A stretch of 64,000 bases of DNA from Patescibacteria group bacterium UBA5738 (GTDB lineage: Bacteria; Patescibacteriota; Minisyncoccia; Minisyncoccales; UBA5738), in the NCBI GenBank assembly GCA_002419295.1, contig DIFW01000034.1, forward strand, positions 9,952 to 73,951, written 5' to 3'. Positions 17,386-25,389 of the stretch are shown one piece after another. The notes beneath the pieces are model-generated. The model searched no databases and had not been told where the DNA came from. It saw only the letters and a program-made list of their open reading frames with translations. How positions within the stretch are numbered: the stretch's first letter is position 1; every line of letters begins with the position of its first letter. Both the position numbers and the translations under genes were made by a program.

Positions 17386-17817
17386 ATGTTTATCGGCGAA
17401 TATACATACTCCATTGACGAGAAAAAGCGATTGAGCGTGCCGCCGAAATTCCGCCGGCAGTTCAAAAAAGGAGCGGTGATTACTCGCGGACTGGATAATT
17501 GCTTGTTCTTGTATTCTCGCGATGAATGGGAAAAATTGGCCAAGAAATTAAGTGAAATGCCGTTGTCGCGCGCCGACGCGCGCGGATTTTCCCGCATCAT
17601 GCTGTCCGGCGCGATGGAAGTTGATTTTGATAACTTGGGGCGTATTTTGGTGCCGGATTATTTGAGAGAATATGCCAAGTTGAAGAAGAAAGCGGTGGTG
17701 GCCGGATTATATAATCGCGTGGAAATTTGGGGCGAAGACGAGTGGAAGGCCTATAAGGAAAAAACCGAAAAAGAAGCGGGCGACATTGCCGAAAGATTGA
17801 ATGAATTGGGAGTCTAA
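17386..17817 (+). CDS. mraZ: Transcriptional regulator MraZ
   Basis: A 143-residue DNA-binding protein made of two tandem SpoVT/AbrB-like domains, the normal length. The first has YTYSIDEKKRLSVPPKFRR and the second VDFDNLGRILVPDYLREYA, each with the diagnostic D-x-x-x-R-x-x-x-P pattern. It forms rings that bind tandem repeats; the repeats at 17262-17301 are its likely target. It starts the first division cluster and is followed after 19 bases by rsmH. Confidence 0.95.
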   Translation: MFIGEYTYSIDEKKRLSVPPKFRRQFKKGAVITRGLDNCLFLYSRDEWEKLAKKLSEMPLSRADARGFSRIMLSGAMEVDFDNLGRILVPDYLREYAKLKKKAVVAGLYNRVEIWGEDEWKAYKEKTEKEAGDIAERLNELGV

Positions 17818-17836
17818 TTTAAACTTTTGACTTTTT

Positions 17837-18709
17837 ATGACGCATATACCGGTTTTATTGGATGAAACGATTGGAGCGCTGAATCCCAATCCCGGCGAAA
17901 ATTTTATCGATGGTACTTTCGGATGGGGCGGCCACAGCTTGGCGATTCTTGGGAAAACGGCGCCGCGGGGCATAGTTTTGGGAATTGAGCAAGACGGGGA
18001 AAGTTTGGCGGCATTGCCCGCGGCGATTAAAGAAAACCCCCGCTTGATTTTGGAAAACGGAAACTATGCCGATATCGCCGCGATTGTCCGAAAGCATAAT
18101 TTTTCAAATATCGCGGGAGTATTGTTTGATTTGGGAATGTCGTCGTGGCATGTGGATGAAAGCGGCAAGGGTTTTTCTTTTTCCAAAAACGAGCCGATTA
18201 GAATGAAATATGATTCAAGCAATCCGATTGACGCGGCCGGTATTGTGAATAATTATCCGGCCGGGGAATTGGAGAAAATTTTCAAAACCTACGGTCAGGA
18301 AAAATTTTCCAAGAAAATTGCGATTGCGATCGAAAAAGAGAGATGCCGCCGCCGGATTGAATCAACGCGGCAATTGGTTGAATTAATACGGGGCGCGGTG
18401 CCGCCGGCGCAAAAAATGTCGGCGCCGGCGCGGATATTCCAAGCATTGAGGATTGCGGTGAACCGCGAGTTTGAAAATATCAAACATGGAATCGTTGCCG
18501 GTTTCGAAGTTTTGCGGCCCAAGGGCAGAATGGCAGTGATCACATTCCATTCCGGAGAAGATAAAATCGTTAAAGATGGATTTCGGGTGCTGGTTGATTC
18601 CGGGCGGGCCGAATTGATTTTCAAAAAACCGATAGTTTGCAGTTTGGAAGAAGCGCGCCGCAATTCTCGGGCAAGATCGGCAAAGTTGAGAGCCATAGAG
18701 AAAAAATAA
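17837..18709 (+). CDS. rsmH: 16S rRNA (cytosine-1402-N4) methyltransferase RsmH
   Basis: SAM-dependent methyltransferase that modifies C1402 in the 30S decoding centre. The 290-residue protein starts HIPVLLDETIGAL, has the SAM motif FIDGTFGWGGHS near residues 23-34, the FDLGMSSWHVDE segment near 97, the inserted helical domain, and the C-terminal FHSGEDKIVKDGF with the usual S-x-E-D-R pattern changed to S-G-E-D-K. It follows mraZ, as in most bacteria. Confidence 0.95.
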   Translation: MTHIPVLLDETIGALNPNPGENFIDGTFGWGGHSLAILGKTAPRGIVLGIEQDGESLAALPAAIKENPRLILENGNYADIAAIVRKHNFSNIAGVLFDLGMSSWHVDESGKGFSFSKNEPIRMKYDSSNPIDAAGIVNNYPAGELEKIFKTYGQEKFSKKIAIAIEKERCRRRIESTRQLVELIRGAVPPAQKMSAPARIFQALRIAVNREFENIKHGIVAGFEVLRPKGRMAVITFHSGEDKIVKDGFRVLVDSGRAELIFKKPIVCSLEEARRNSRARSAKLRAIEKK

Positions 18710-18798
18710 GGAAAAATGCAAATCTATTTCGCGAAAGCATATTTTCCAAAGCCGCAAGAGCAATAACTATTTGTCAAAAGTTTAATAATCAGAAAACA

Positions 18799-19122
18799 AT
18801 GAGCAAGAAAAAGCGTTCACATTTCAAAAAAGAGATTAAAAGTTTTCGAGTTTTATCGGCGCTGGCGATATGCGCGTTGCTTTCGGGAGCGGTCGCGCAA
18901 CTGAATTTGCATATCCATCAAAACTCGCTCATCGGCGATCTGAAAAAAAACATCGTCGCGGTTTCGGAGGAAAACGATATTCTTGAATCAAGGCTTTCAA
19001 AATCAAATTCTTTGGATGATTTCAATCAATACCGCGTCGCTCAGGAGGAAAATTATGAAAAAGTTGACATTGACGGCGTGCGCTATGTTTATGTTTCCGA
19101 AAGCGAATTAGCTAAAAAATAG
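18799..19122 (+). CDS. FtsL/DivIC-like small bitopic division protein
   Basis: A 107-residue protein from ATG 18799. A basic N-terminus (KKKRSHFKKEIKS) leads to one membrane helix (VLSALAICALLSGAVAQL), followed by a short predicted coiled coil (LIGDLKKNIVAVSEENDILESRLS) and a tail. Size, topology and place between rsmH and the transpeptidase gene match FtsL, which varies greatly in sequence. I therefore call it FtsL-like by position and shape, not by sequence match. Confidence 0.65.
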   Translation: MSKKKRSHFKKEIKSFRVLSALAICALLSGAVAQLNLHIHQNSLIGDLKKNIVAVSEENDILESRLSKSNSLDDFNQYRVAQEENYEKVDIDGVRYVYVSESELAKK

Positions 19123-19148
19123 CGCGGCGCTCTCATATTAAGAAAGAA

Positions 19149-20795
19149 ATGATTGCCAAAAAAGCAAAAAACAGAAGTGCCGATTGGAGGGCGTATCTGG
19201 TATTTTTTTTTCTGATCGCGATCTGCGCCGGAGTGCTTTCGCGGCTGTTTTATTTGCAGATTTTTTTAGGGGAGCATTACCGGGCTTGGGCGCAGGGATT
19301 TTCGGATTACGCTCGAGACAGCCAAACCGCCGATCGCGGAGAAATATTTTTCGCCGGAGGCCAGCCGCTGGCGATTAACCAAGATTTTTTTTATTGTTTT
19401 GCCGCGCCGATTAAAATTAAAGACAAAGAGGCCGCCGCTCGCGATATTGCTCGGATTTTGAATCTTGACGAACAAGATCTTTTTCAAAAATTCAATCATG
19501 ACTCAATGTATGCTTTCATCAAGAACAAATTGAGCGATGATGAAGTCGCGGCGATTGATGGCGCGCAAATTGACGGAATCTATGTGGAAAAGAAAAAAAT
19601 GCGCCATTACCCGCAGGGGACCGTGGGGGCCCAGCTGGCCGGTTTTGTCGATGAAGACGGTAACGGCCAATATGGCCTTGAAGATTATTATAATGATGAA
19701 TTGTCCGCCGGCAAAAGTATTTTTCTCAATATTGATTACAATATCCAGTATCGCGCCGAGGAAATGCTGTCTGAAGCCAAAGAGCGTTTGAACGCGGTTT
19801 CGGGTGAAGCGATTGTGGCTGATCCGGCAACCGGCGCGATTCTGGCAATGGCAAAAACTCCCAATTTCAATCCCAACGAGTATAAAACATTCGCCAAAGA
19901 TGGCGTTGATATTTTCAAAAACGATTCTTGCCAGACGCTTTTTGAACCCGGTTCGGTGTTTAAAGCCGTCACGATGGCATCTGCTCTCAACGAAAAGAAA
20001 ATAACTCCCGAAACCGAGTATGTGGATACCGGTATGGTGAAAATCGGAGGTTGGCCGATTTACAATTACGGGAATCGTTCTTACGGGCGGCGGACAATGA
20101 CCAATGTTTTGGAATATTCGATTAACACCGGGGTGGTTTTCGCGCAAAGCCGGCTGGGAAACCGTCTATTCGCCGATTATATTGAAAAATTCGGTATTTT
20201 TGAGCCCACCGGAATTGATTTGCCCGAAACTTTTTCATCCAACGCCGAATTTAAAAAAGGATATGAAATCAATTACGCCACCGCGGCATACGGGCAGGGG
20301 ATTTGGATGACTTCGATTCAGCTTATTCGCGCCTATTCGGCGATTGCCAATGGCGGTTTGTTGTTGCGGCCTTCAATCGCCAAAACGGAACGGAAAAACA
20401 CCGATGAAGCGCCGCGCCGCGTGATTGACCAAGAAACTTCAAAAACCGTTTCAATGATGCTTGCCAGCGTGGTTGATAATGGATTCGGCAAATCCGCGAA
20501 GATCGACGGATATTCCATCGCCGGCAAAACCGGGACGGCGCAGATGTCGTGGTCCACTCTGAATGTGGATCGCCGCGGCTATTCGGACAAAACCACGCAA
20601 AGCTTCATCGGATTTTTCCCTTCCGAAAATCCGAAATTTTTAATTTTGGTCAAACTGGTGTCGCCCGAAGCCAACACTGCCGAGTATTCATCGCTTCCAG
20701 TGTTCAAAGAGCTGGCGCAATATGTCATTTATGTCTCCCAGCTTCCCCCCGAAGAAAAAGCAAGCGAAGCTACTACCGCGCCAAGCAAAAACTAA
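19149..20795 (+). CDS. Class B penicillin-binding protein (FtsI/PBP2-like transpeptidase)
   Basis: Bitopic septal or elongation DD-transpeptidase of 548 residues. One membrane helix near 17-37, then the dimerisation domain (with RGEIFFAGGQPLA), then the transpeptidase domain with Ser269-Val-Phe-Lys272 (SxxK), Ser324-Ile-Asn326 (SxN) and Lys460-Thr-Gly (KTG). There is no transglycosylase domain and no clear PASTA domain. Following the FtsL-like gene in the mraZ cluster, it is most likely FtsI, partner of the FtsW-like protein at 52290. The terminator at 20829 ends the cluster; mraY and the mur genes are 27 kb away, so the usual dcw cluster is split. Confidence 0.92.
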   Translation: MIAKKAKNRSADWRAYLVFFFLIAICAGVLSRLFYLQIFLGEHYRAWAQGFSDYARDSQTADRGEIFFAGGQPLAINQDFFYCFAAPIKIKDKEAAARDIARILNLDEQDLFQKFNHDSMYAFIKNKLSDDEVAAIDGAQIDGIYVEKKKMRHYPQGTVGAQLAGFVDEDGNGQYGLEDYYNDELSAGKSIFLNIDYNIQYRAEEMLSEAKERLNAVSGEAIVADPATGAILAMAKTPNFNPNEYKTFAKDGVDIFKNDSCQTLFEPGSVFKAVTMASALNEKKITPETEYVDTGMVKIGGWPIYNYGNRSYGRRTMTNVLEYSINTGVVFAQSRLGNRLFADYIEKFGIFEPTGIDLPETFSSNAEFKKGYEINYATAAYGQGIWMTSIQLIRAYSAIANGGLLLRPSIAKTERKNTDEAPRRVIDQETSKTVSMMLASVVDNGFGKSAKIDGYSIAGKTGTAQMSWSTLNVDRRGYSDKTTQSFIGFFPSENPKFLILVKLVSPEANTAEYSSLPVFKELAQYVIYVSQLPPEEKASEATTAPSKN

Positions 20796-20828
20796 AGATA
20801 ATTTTGGCAAATAAAAACCTCGCAACGC

Positions 20829-20856
20829 GCCCCGCCTTCGGCGGGGCTTTGGTTTT
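20829..20856 (+). terminator. Terminator of the mraZ cluster
   Basis: GCCCCGCC (20829-20836) pairs perfectly with GGCGGGGC (20840-20847) around TTC, followed by TTTGGTTTT. Confidence 0.85.
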
Positions 20857-21047
20857 GCCTAATTACCTCCCGATTTGCGATTGAATTTCACGGCAGATTG
20901 AAATTAAATCTTTAATTTTCTTGTAATGTATTTGCATTCTGTCATCCTTATGAAGCTTTAATTTTAATCTTGAATTTCCGAAAAGACAGCCGAAAGAATC
21001 GTGGCGAAGCCGCGGCCAATGGTGGCAATGAGTTGTTTTCAATTATG

Positions 21048-21119
21048 CGGCCCCAACCGGAGTCGGACCGGTGTTCCTTGGTTGAGAACCAAGTGTCCTA
21101 ACCGCTAGACGATGGGGCC
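21048..21119 (-). tRNA. tRNA-Glu (anticodon CTC)
   Basis: On the minus strand the acceptor arms GGCCCCA and TGGGGCC pair fully, the D arm has the TCGTCTAGCGGTTAGGACA pattern typical of tRNA-Glu, and the anticodon stem CTTGG/CCAAG encloses the loop TTCTCAA, giving CTC. The T loop is TCCGACT, preceded by the stem CCGG, with a slight departure from TTCGA. The discriminator is G (21048) and no CCA is encoded. A second, TTC, isoacceptor is presumably elsewhere in the genome. Confidence 0.93.
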
Positions 21120-21133
21120 GTCTTTCACCGAAT

Positions 21134-21162
21134 ATCATAGCAGTTTTTCAATTTTTTTCCAG
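21134..21162 (-). promoter_or_regulatory. Probable promoter of tRNA-Glu
   Basis: On the minus strand TATGAT (21139-21134) lies 17 bases after CTGGAA (21162-21157). The -10 box is good, the -35 box weak; it sits 15 bases before the tRNA 5' end. Confidence 0.4.
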
Positions 21163-21177
21163 AGGGAAGCGCGCGCC

Positions 21178-21206
21178 TTGTTTGTTTTGCGATATTCTGT
21201 GATAAT
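21178..21206 (+). promoter_or_regulatory. Promoter of the Cys-rich small protein and GerMN genes
   Basis: TTGTTT (21178-21183) and GATAAT (21201-21206) are 17 bases apart, 32 bases before the ATG at 21238. Confidence 0.6.
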
Positions 21207-21237
21207 ATAACCAAACGCGCATAATTTAAGAAAAAAT

Positions 21238-21420
21238 ATGTTTACTGACAAACAACAGGAGTTTGACAAATGCAAAACCTGCAAAATGCCGCTGGAAAAT
21301 CCGCAGGACGGTTGCCCGTGCAATCCGATTTATTGTTTTCGTTGTTGTCAATGCCCGGAAGATTGCGTTTGCGGTTGCAAAAAGCGAATGAAGCGCGGCG
21401 ACCAAAACGCCGATTTTTAA
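21238..21420 (+). CDS. Small Cys-rich, probably zinc-binding protein
   Basis: Sixty residues with thirteen cysteines in close pairs (CKTC, CPC, CFRCCQC, CVCGC), the pattern of a small zinc or iron-sulfur binding protein. No signal peptide is present, so it should be cytoplasmic. It has a good promoter at 21178 and the next gene follows after 30 bases. The family is not recognised. The density of ordered Cys pairs makes a random ORF unlikely. Confidence 0.65.
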   Translation: MFTDKQQEFDKCKTCKMPLENPQDGCPCNPIYCFRCCQCPEDCVCGCKKRMKRGDQNADF

Positions 21421-21450
21421 AGATACTCCTGAAAGATGGAGCGAAATAAT

Positions 21451-21975
21451 ATGAAAAAAGCCATTTTTGCGATTTTAGGCGCTTGTGTTTTGGTTGCGGG
21501 ATGGGCGGTCTGGCAGAATCGTTTGGCGCCGGAAAATGGATTGCCGCCGGAAGACCGCCAGATCAATGGCGAGCGGACGCGCGCGATTTTTCTTTATTAT
21601 TACAATCCCAACAACGACAAGGACGAAGCGGGAAATTTGATGTGTTCGCCGGCGGGATTGGTTGTTGCCAATCGCGAAATTGCGACAACTCAAACTCCGA
21701 TACAAGACGCAATCAATTTGCTGATAAAAGGGGAGTTATCCGAAGATGAGGCGGCGGCGGGAATTACCACCGAATTTCCGCTGGATGGGTTGGCGTTAAA
21801 GGGCGCGAATTTGGCGGATGGCGTTTTGACTTTGGAATTTAACGATCCGCAAAACAAGACTGGCGGAGGATCGTGCCGGGTTGGGATTTTGCGGGCGCAA
21901 ATTCAAGCAACGGCAAAACAATTTGCCGGCGTGGATGAAGTGCGCTTCATTCCCGAAGAATTGTTTCAGCCATAA
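21451..21975 (+). CDS. GerMN domain exported protein
   Basis: From ATG 21451, which has a GGAG ribosome binding site nine bases upstream, the protein has 174 residues; a second ATG at 21436 lies in the same frame but lacks a site. It starts with a signal anchor (KKAIFAILGACVLVAGWAVW), then a GerMN domain from about residue 40: TPIQDAINLLIKG, GLALKGANLADGVLTLEFND, and SCRVGILRAQIQATAKQF with DEVRFIPEELF. GerMN domains are found in sporulation and envelope proteins and are thought to bind partners at the wall. The Gmad2 protein at 57836 often accompanies GerMN elsewhere. Confidence 0.85.
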   Translation: MKKAIFAILGACVLVAGWAVWQNRLAPENGLPPEDRQINGERTRAIFLYYYNPNNDKDEAGNLMCSPAGLVVANREIATTQTPIQDAINLLIKGELSEDEAAAGITTEFPLDGLALKGANLADGVLTLEFNDPQNKTGGGSCRVGILRAQIQATAKQFAGVDEVRFIPEELFQP

Positions 21976-22060
21976 TTTTCCGCAATTTAATTTTTCTTGA
22001 CTTGCGAGATTTATTAGGCGAAAATAACAGTGTAATATTTACTTTTACCAAAGCCAAATT

Positions 22061-22390
22061 ATGATGGAAACAATTTTTTATTTTCTGGGATCGTTGTTTT
22101 TCTTTTTATGGATTGCGATTTTATTTGTAGTATTGGTTTTCGCGGTCAAAATTATGCGCCGGATTATTTCCATACAGGCAGAGATCAAAAACACGATTGA
22201 CGAGGCGAAAAACACCGTCGTTGAGGTGAAAAACAAAGTGGCGGCGTTTTCCATCAGCGTTGCCGGAATCGTGGCGCTTTTAGAAAAATTAATCGATTTG
22301 AAGAACAGAGCCAGGCAAGAGAAAGAAGGTGACGCATCCAAGCAAAAAAAAGAAAAAAAATCAAAAAAATTGGCCGAAGAAGATTTCTAG
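22061..22390 (+). CDS. Small bitopic membrane protein with amphipathic helix
   Basis: A 109-residue protein: one or two membrane helices (about 5-33), then a long helix with regular charge (EIKNTIDEAKNTVVEVKNKV), a second hydrophobic stretch (AAFSISVAGIVALLEKLI) and a Lys-rich tail (KQKKEKKSKKLAEEDF). It resembles DUF948-like envelope proteins in shape, but I do not claim the family. A terminator follows at once. Confidence 0.6.
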   Translation: MMETIFYFLGSLFFFLWIAILFVVLVFAVKIMRRIISIQAEIKNTIDEAKNTVVEVKNKVAAFSISVAGIVALLEKLIDLKNRARQEKEGDASKQKKEKKSKKLAEEDF

Positions 22391-22391
22391 A

Positions 22392-22422
22392 ATCAAAAAA
22401 TCGCGAATTGCGCTTTTTTGAT
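22392..22422. terminator. Terminator between the convergent membrane-protein and efp genes
   Basis: ATCAAAAAA (22392-22400) pairs with TTTTTTGAT (22414-22422), with an inner CGC/GCG pair. A-run and T-run ends let it work in both directions. Confidence 0.75.
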
Positions 22423-22445
22423 TTTTTATTAGTGATTAGTGATTT

Positions 22446-23006
22446 CTACACTCTTTTGGAATATTCGCCGGTTTCGGTGTTGATTTCCAGAATATCGCCG
22501 GACTGGATGAAGAGCGGCGCTTGAATGGTGGCGCCGGTTTCCAAAACCACGGCTTTTGTGCCTGATTGCGCCCGATTTCCTTTAACTCCCGGAGCGGCTT
22601 CTTTGGCTTTTAATTGCACCTTGATGGGCAATGTCACGCCGATAATTTGTTTTTCATAAATATTGGCTTCAACCTCCATATTGGGCGCCAAAAATTTCGC
22701 GCCCGCGCCGATTTGGTTTTCGGCAAGTTCAAATCTTTTTGACGGGTCGTCAATGCGGGAAAAAACAAATTTTTCCCGATTGGCATAGATAAACTTTGCC
22801 GAAATTTTTTCAATTTCGGTTTCTTCAAAAGTATCGCCCTGGTGGAATGTCCGCTCAAGGATTTTTCCGGTAATAAGATTTTTTATTTTCGCTTGCAAAA
22901 GCCCTGCCGCGCGCGCTTTTTTTATCTGTTGGAATTCTAATACCTCATGGGGTTGTCCATCCATTATAAATTGCACGCCCCGCCGCAAATCGTAATAGTT
23001 CAGCAT
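22446..23006 (-). CDS. efp: Elongation factor P, with Arg at the modification site
   Basis: Ribosome-rescue factor for polyproline stalls, 186 residues with three beta-barrel domains. Domain I begins MLNYYDLRRGVQFIMDG, and domain III ends GDILEINTETGEYSKRV, both canonical. The loop tip that reads PGKGG in most bacteria reads KKARAAG here, so Arg32 stands where the modified Lys34 of E. coli EF-P lies. Arg at this place is known from the EarP-rhamnosylated EF-P group, but the flanking residues differ from that group. No modification enzyme (EpmA, EpmB, EarP) is in the window. Gene order is padR, HhH gene, efp on the minus strand. Confidence 0.93.
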   Translation of the reverse strand: MLNYYDLRRGVQFIMDGQPHEVLEFQQIKKARAAGLLQAKIKNLITGKILERTFHQGDTFEETEIEKISAKFIYANREKFVFSRIDDPSKRFELAENQIGAGAKFLAPNMEVEANIYEKQIIGVTLPIKVQLKAKEAAPGVKGNRAQSGTKAVVLETGATIQAPLFIQSGDILEINTETGEYSKRV

Positions 23007-23082
23007 ATTGTAATTTTAAATTATTGACTCTGCTATTTTAACAAAATTTTTCAAAAAAAGTCAATTATGGCGATAGCAGAAA

Positions 23083-23748
23083 TTAATCGATGATGCGCCA
23101 TTCAATCAACTCCTCCTTGTCCGCGTATTCCAGCCATTCTCCGCCGGAAGTGATAACATACCATTTTTTCCGATTTTCCGACCAAACCATCGGATCGCCG
23201 CGATAAAACGGTTTTTTAACAATTTCTTTCGGTTTTAATTTGTCCAATTCCAGCCATTTTTTAAACACGGTTTCGATGGCATAATCCAGCTTGCGCGAGT
23301 TGGCCCAGTCGGCGACTTTTTTTATGGCCGTTTTTGCAATTTGGGGCGAACCGGCGAGTTCAATCAATTGTTTGGCCGGTTTGGTAAAGCGGGAATAAAC
23401 AATGTCGCGCTTGCGGGCATTTTTTTTCAGTTCGGCAAGATCAACGCCCTTGGTTTCAAAAAAATAGGTGACAATCTGGCGCACGGCGGTCTCTTCGCGT
23501 AAATCTTCCAAATATTTTATTTTTCCGGTTTTGACAAGTTCTTCGATTTTGGCGCCGATACTCTCGCCAATGCCCTTTATCCGAGGCAATTTTTTTTCTC
23601 TTCCGTAAAATTCAACCAAATCCTGAATTGAAAATTCCAAAATTTCGCCCGCTTTGCGGTAGGCGCGGATGCGAAACGGTTTTTCGCCTTTTATATCCAG
23701 CAAATCGGCGATTTCGTTTAAATTTTTAGCAATCTCCTTGTTATTCAT
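23083..23748 (-). CDS. Helix-hairpin-helix protein related to the PolX N-terminus
   Basis: The first 100 residues match the 8-kDa domain of X-family DNA polymerases: NLNEIADLLDIKGEKPFRIRAY, then the HhH element LPRIKGIGESIGAKIEELVKTG. The rest (about 100-221) has no palm or fingers motifs and no catalytic acidic triad, so it is not a polymerase. The C-terminal part is Trp-rich (KKWYVITSGGEWLEYADKEE). It probably binds nicked or gapped DNA. Its start overlaps the end of padR by 8 bases, so the two are translationally coupled. Confidence 0.75.
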   Translation of the reverse strand: MNNKEIAKNLNEIADLLDIKGEKPFRIRAYRKAGEILEFSIQDLVEFYGREKKLPRIKGIGESIGAKIEELVKTGKIKYLEDLREETAVRQIVTYFFETKGVDLAELKKNARKRDIVYSRFTKPAKQLIELAGSPQIAKTAIKKVADWANSRKLDYAIETVFKKWLELDKLKPKEIVKKPFYRGDPMVWSENRKKWYVITSGGEWLEYADKEELIEWRIID

Positions 23749-24046
23749 CTAATTTTGATAGAATATTTTGATAGAATAATTTGGCCGCGAGCAGTTCTTT
23801 TTTCCCTTTTTCGGTGATTTCATAAGTTCGCCGCCGCTCTTTGGCTTTGCTCTTTACGAATCCGTCGGCTTGAAGCCGGTAAAAAACCCGATAGGGCGTA
23901 ATCTTGCCCGGACGAAAACCGAATTTTCCTTCAATTAAATCGGGAATTTCCCAGCCGTAGCGCGGTTTTTCCGCCAAAAGAGCCATGATATAAACCCAGA
24001 GATTTTCTTTGGTGTTTGATTTTTTTAATCGTTGAAGAGGAAGCAT
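23741..24046 (-). CDS. PadR-family transcriptional regulator
   Basis: A 101-residue winged-helix protein: LWVYIMALLAEKPRYGWEI is the PadR helix 1-2 pattern, PGKITPYRVFYRLQADGFV the recognition helix, and RRRTYEITEKGKKEL the wing. The C-terminal dimerisation helix is short. It is transcribed away from ino1; the palindrome at 24114-24135 in the shared region is a candidate operator for it. Likely effector and targets are unknown. Confidence 0.85.
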   Translation of the reverse strand: MLPLQRLKKSNTKENLWVYIMALLAEKPRYGWEIPDLIEGKFGFRPGKITPYRVFYRLQADGFVKSKAKERRRTYEITEKGKKELLAAKLFYQNILSKLDE

Positions 24047-24105
24047 GGAATAGTTTAAAAATTAAAGCGAAAAAGTAAAAATTTAAATCTCGAAATCAAC
24101 ATCAT

Positions 24106-24133
24106 TTGACATACTATTTTACAATGGTAAAAT
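24106..24133 (+). promoter_or_regulatory. Promoter of ino1
   Basis: TTGACA (24106-24111) and TAAAAT (24128-24133) are 16 bases apart, with the palindrome 24114-24135 filling the spacer and -10 box. Confidence 0.65.
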
Positions 24134-24135
24134 AG
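24114..24135. promoter_or_regulatory. Perfect inverted repeat in the padR-ino1 divergent region
   Basis: CTATTTTAC (24114-24122) and GTAAAATAG (24127-24135) are exact complements around AATG. A second smaller inverted repeat, CCGT-N6-ACGG, follows near 24143. Being placed across the promoter spacer and -10 box it is most likely a repressor operator; the divergent PadR is the nearest candidate. Confidence 0.65.
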
Positions 24136-24161
24136 CTGTATACCGTAAAATAACGGATAAT

Positions 24162-25307
24162 ATGATCTATTTTAACAAAAATATGGAAAATAATACAAAC
24201 GCAGGGGGCAAGAAAATTCGGTTGGCGATTGCCGGCATCGGTAATTGCTGTTCCAGTTTGGTGCAGGGAATAAACTATTACAAATATATCGGCAAGGACG
24301 ATGAAACGGTGCCGGGGTTGATGCATAATGTGGTCGGCGACTACGCGCCGCGCGATATTGAAGTTGTCGCGGCGTTTGATATTGATCGGCGCAAAGTCGG
24401 CAAGGATATTTCGCGGGCAATTTTTGAAAAGCCCAATTGCACCAAAATTTTTTGCAAAGATATTCCCGAGACCGGAGTTAGGGTCCAAATGGCGCCAGTG
24501 ATGGACGGCGTGGCGGATCATATGAAAGATTATCCCGAAGACCAGTCGTTCGCGGTTGCCGACCAAAATCCAGTTGATGTTGCCGGAGAATTGAAAAAAG
24601 CCAAAGCTGATGTTTTGGTGAGTTATATGCCGGTGGGTTCGCAAAAAGCCGCCGAATATTACGCGCAGGCCGCGTTGGACGCCAACTGCGGATTTGTGAA
24701 TTGCATGCCGATATTTATCGTTTCCGATGAAGCTTGGGGCGACAAATTCAAGCGGAAAAATATTCCTTGCATCGGCGACGATATCAAATCGCAAATCGGC
24801 GCCACGATTGTGCATCGCACTCTGAGCAAATTATTCGCTAATCGCGGCGTGATTGTTGATCGCTCTTACCAGTTGAATTTCGGCGGCAACACCGACTTTT
24901 TGAATATGCTTTCCCGCGATCGGTTAAAATCCAAAAAAATTTCAAAAACCGAAAGCGTGGAATCACAACTGGGCAAAAGATTAAGTTATGATAATTTGCA
25001 TATTGGACCGTCGGATTGGGTGCCGTTCTTGCAGGACAATAAAATTTGTTATATCAGAATGGAGGGCAGGAAATTCGGCGATGTCGCGATCAATCTTGAA
25101 CTGCGCTTGAGTGTTGAAGATTCGCCCAATTCCGCGGGAGTGGTGATTGACGCTCTGCGCATGGTAAAATTGGCGAAAGACCGGGGTATCGGCGGTCCGC
25201 TCACAAGCCCCTCGTCATATTTTATGAAACATCCTCCGGTTCAATACACCGATTCCCAAGCCTATGAAATGGTGGAGGAATTTATCGCGGGAAAGCGCGA
25301 TTGCTAA
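24162..25307 (+). CDS. ino1: Myo-inositol-1-phosphate synthase
   Basis: Converts glucose 6-phosphate to inositol 1-phosphate with NAD+. The 381-residue protein has the NAD-binding start RLAIAGIGNCCSSLVQG, then the family segment KADVLVSYMPVGSQKAAEYYA, GDDIKSQIGATIVHR near residue 208 with the catalytic Lys, QLNFGGNTDFLNM, and DWVPFLQD. It is the bacterial/archaeal form, shorter than the eukaryotic one. ATG 24162 or 24183 could be the start; neither has a clear ribosome binding site. The phosphatidyltransferase gene follows, so the product is likely used for a phospholipid head group. Confidence 0.93.
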   Translation: MIYFNKNMENNTNAGGKKIRLAIAGIGNCCSSLVQGINYYKYIGKDDETVPGLMHNVVGDYAPRDIEVVAAFDIDRRKVGKDISRAIFEKPNCTKIFCKDIPETGVRVQMAPVMDGVADHMKDYPEDQSFAVADQNPVDVAGELKKAKADVLVSYMPVGSQKAAEYYAQAALDANCGFVNCMPIFIVSDEAWGDKFKRKNIPCIGDDIKSQIGATIVHRTLSKLFANRGVIVDRSYQLNFGGNTDFLNMLSRDRLKSKKISKTESVESQLGKRLSYDNLHIGPSDWVPFLQDNKICYIRMEGRKFGDVAINLELRLSVEDSPNSAGVVIDALRMVKLAKDRGIGGPLTSPSSYFMKHPPVQYTDSQAYEMVEEFIAGKRDC

Positions 25308-25347
25308 CAACTCACGATTTATGATTTATGAAATAAGATTTATGAAT

Positions 25348-25389
25348 TTAAATCTTAAATCTTAAATCTTAAATCTTTAATCTTAAATC
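25348..25389 (+). repeat. TTAAATC heptamer repeat before the phosphatidyltransferase gene
   Basis: Four perfect copies of TTAAATC (25348-25375), one variant copy TTTAATC and one more perfect copy end five bases before the ATG at 25394. The same design (heptamer array just before a start codon) is seen before dnaJ. Confidence 0.8.

Larger units (their letters stand above)
20796..21237. other. Gene-poor stretch holding a terminator, tRNA-Glu and two divergent promoters
   Basis: A 442-base interval without a protein gene. It holds the terminator of the division cluster, tRNA-Glu on the minus strand, and promoters reading both ways between 21134 and 21206. The AT-rich part from 20860 to 21047 shows nothing else that I can name. 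Confidence 0.7.
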
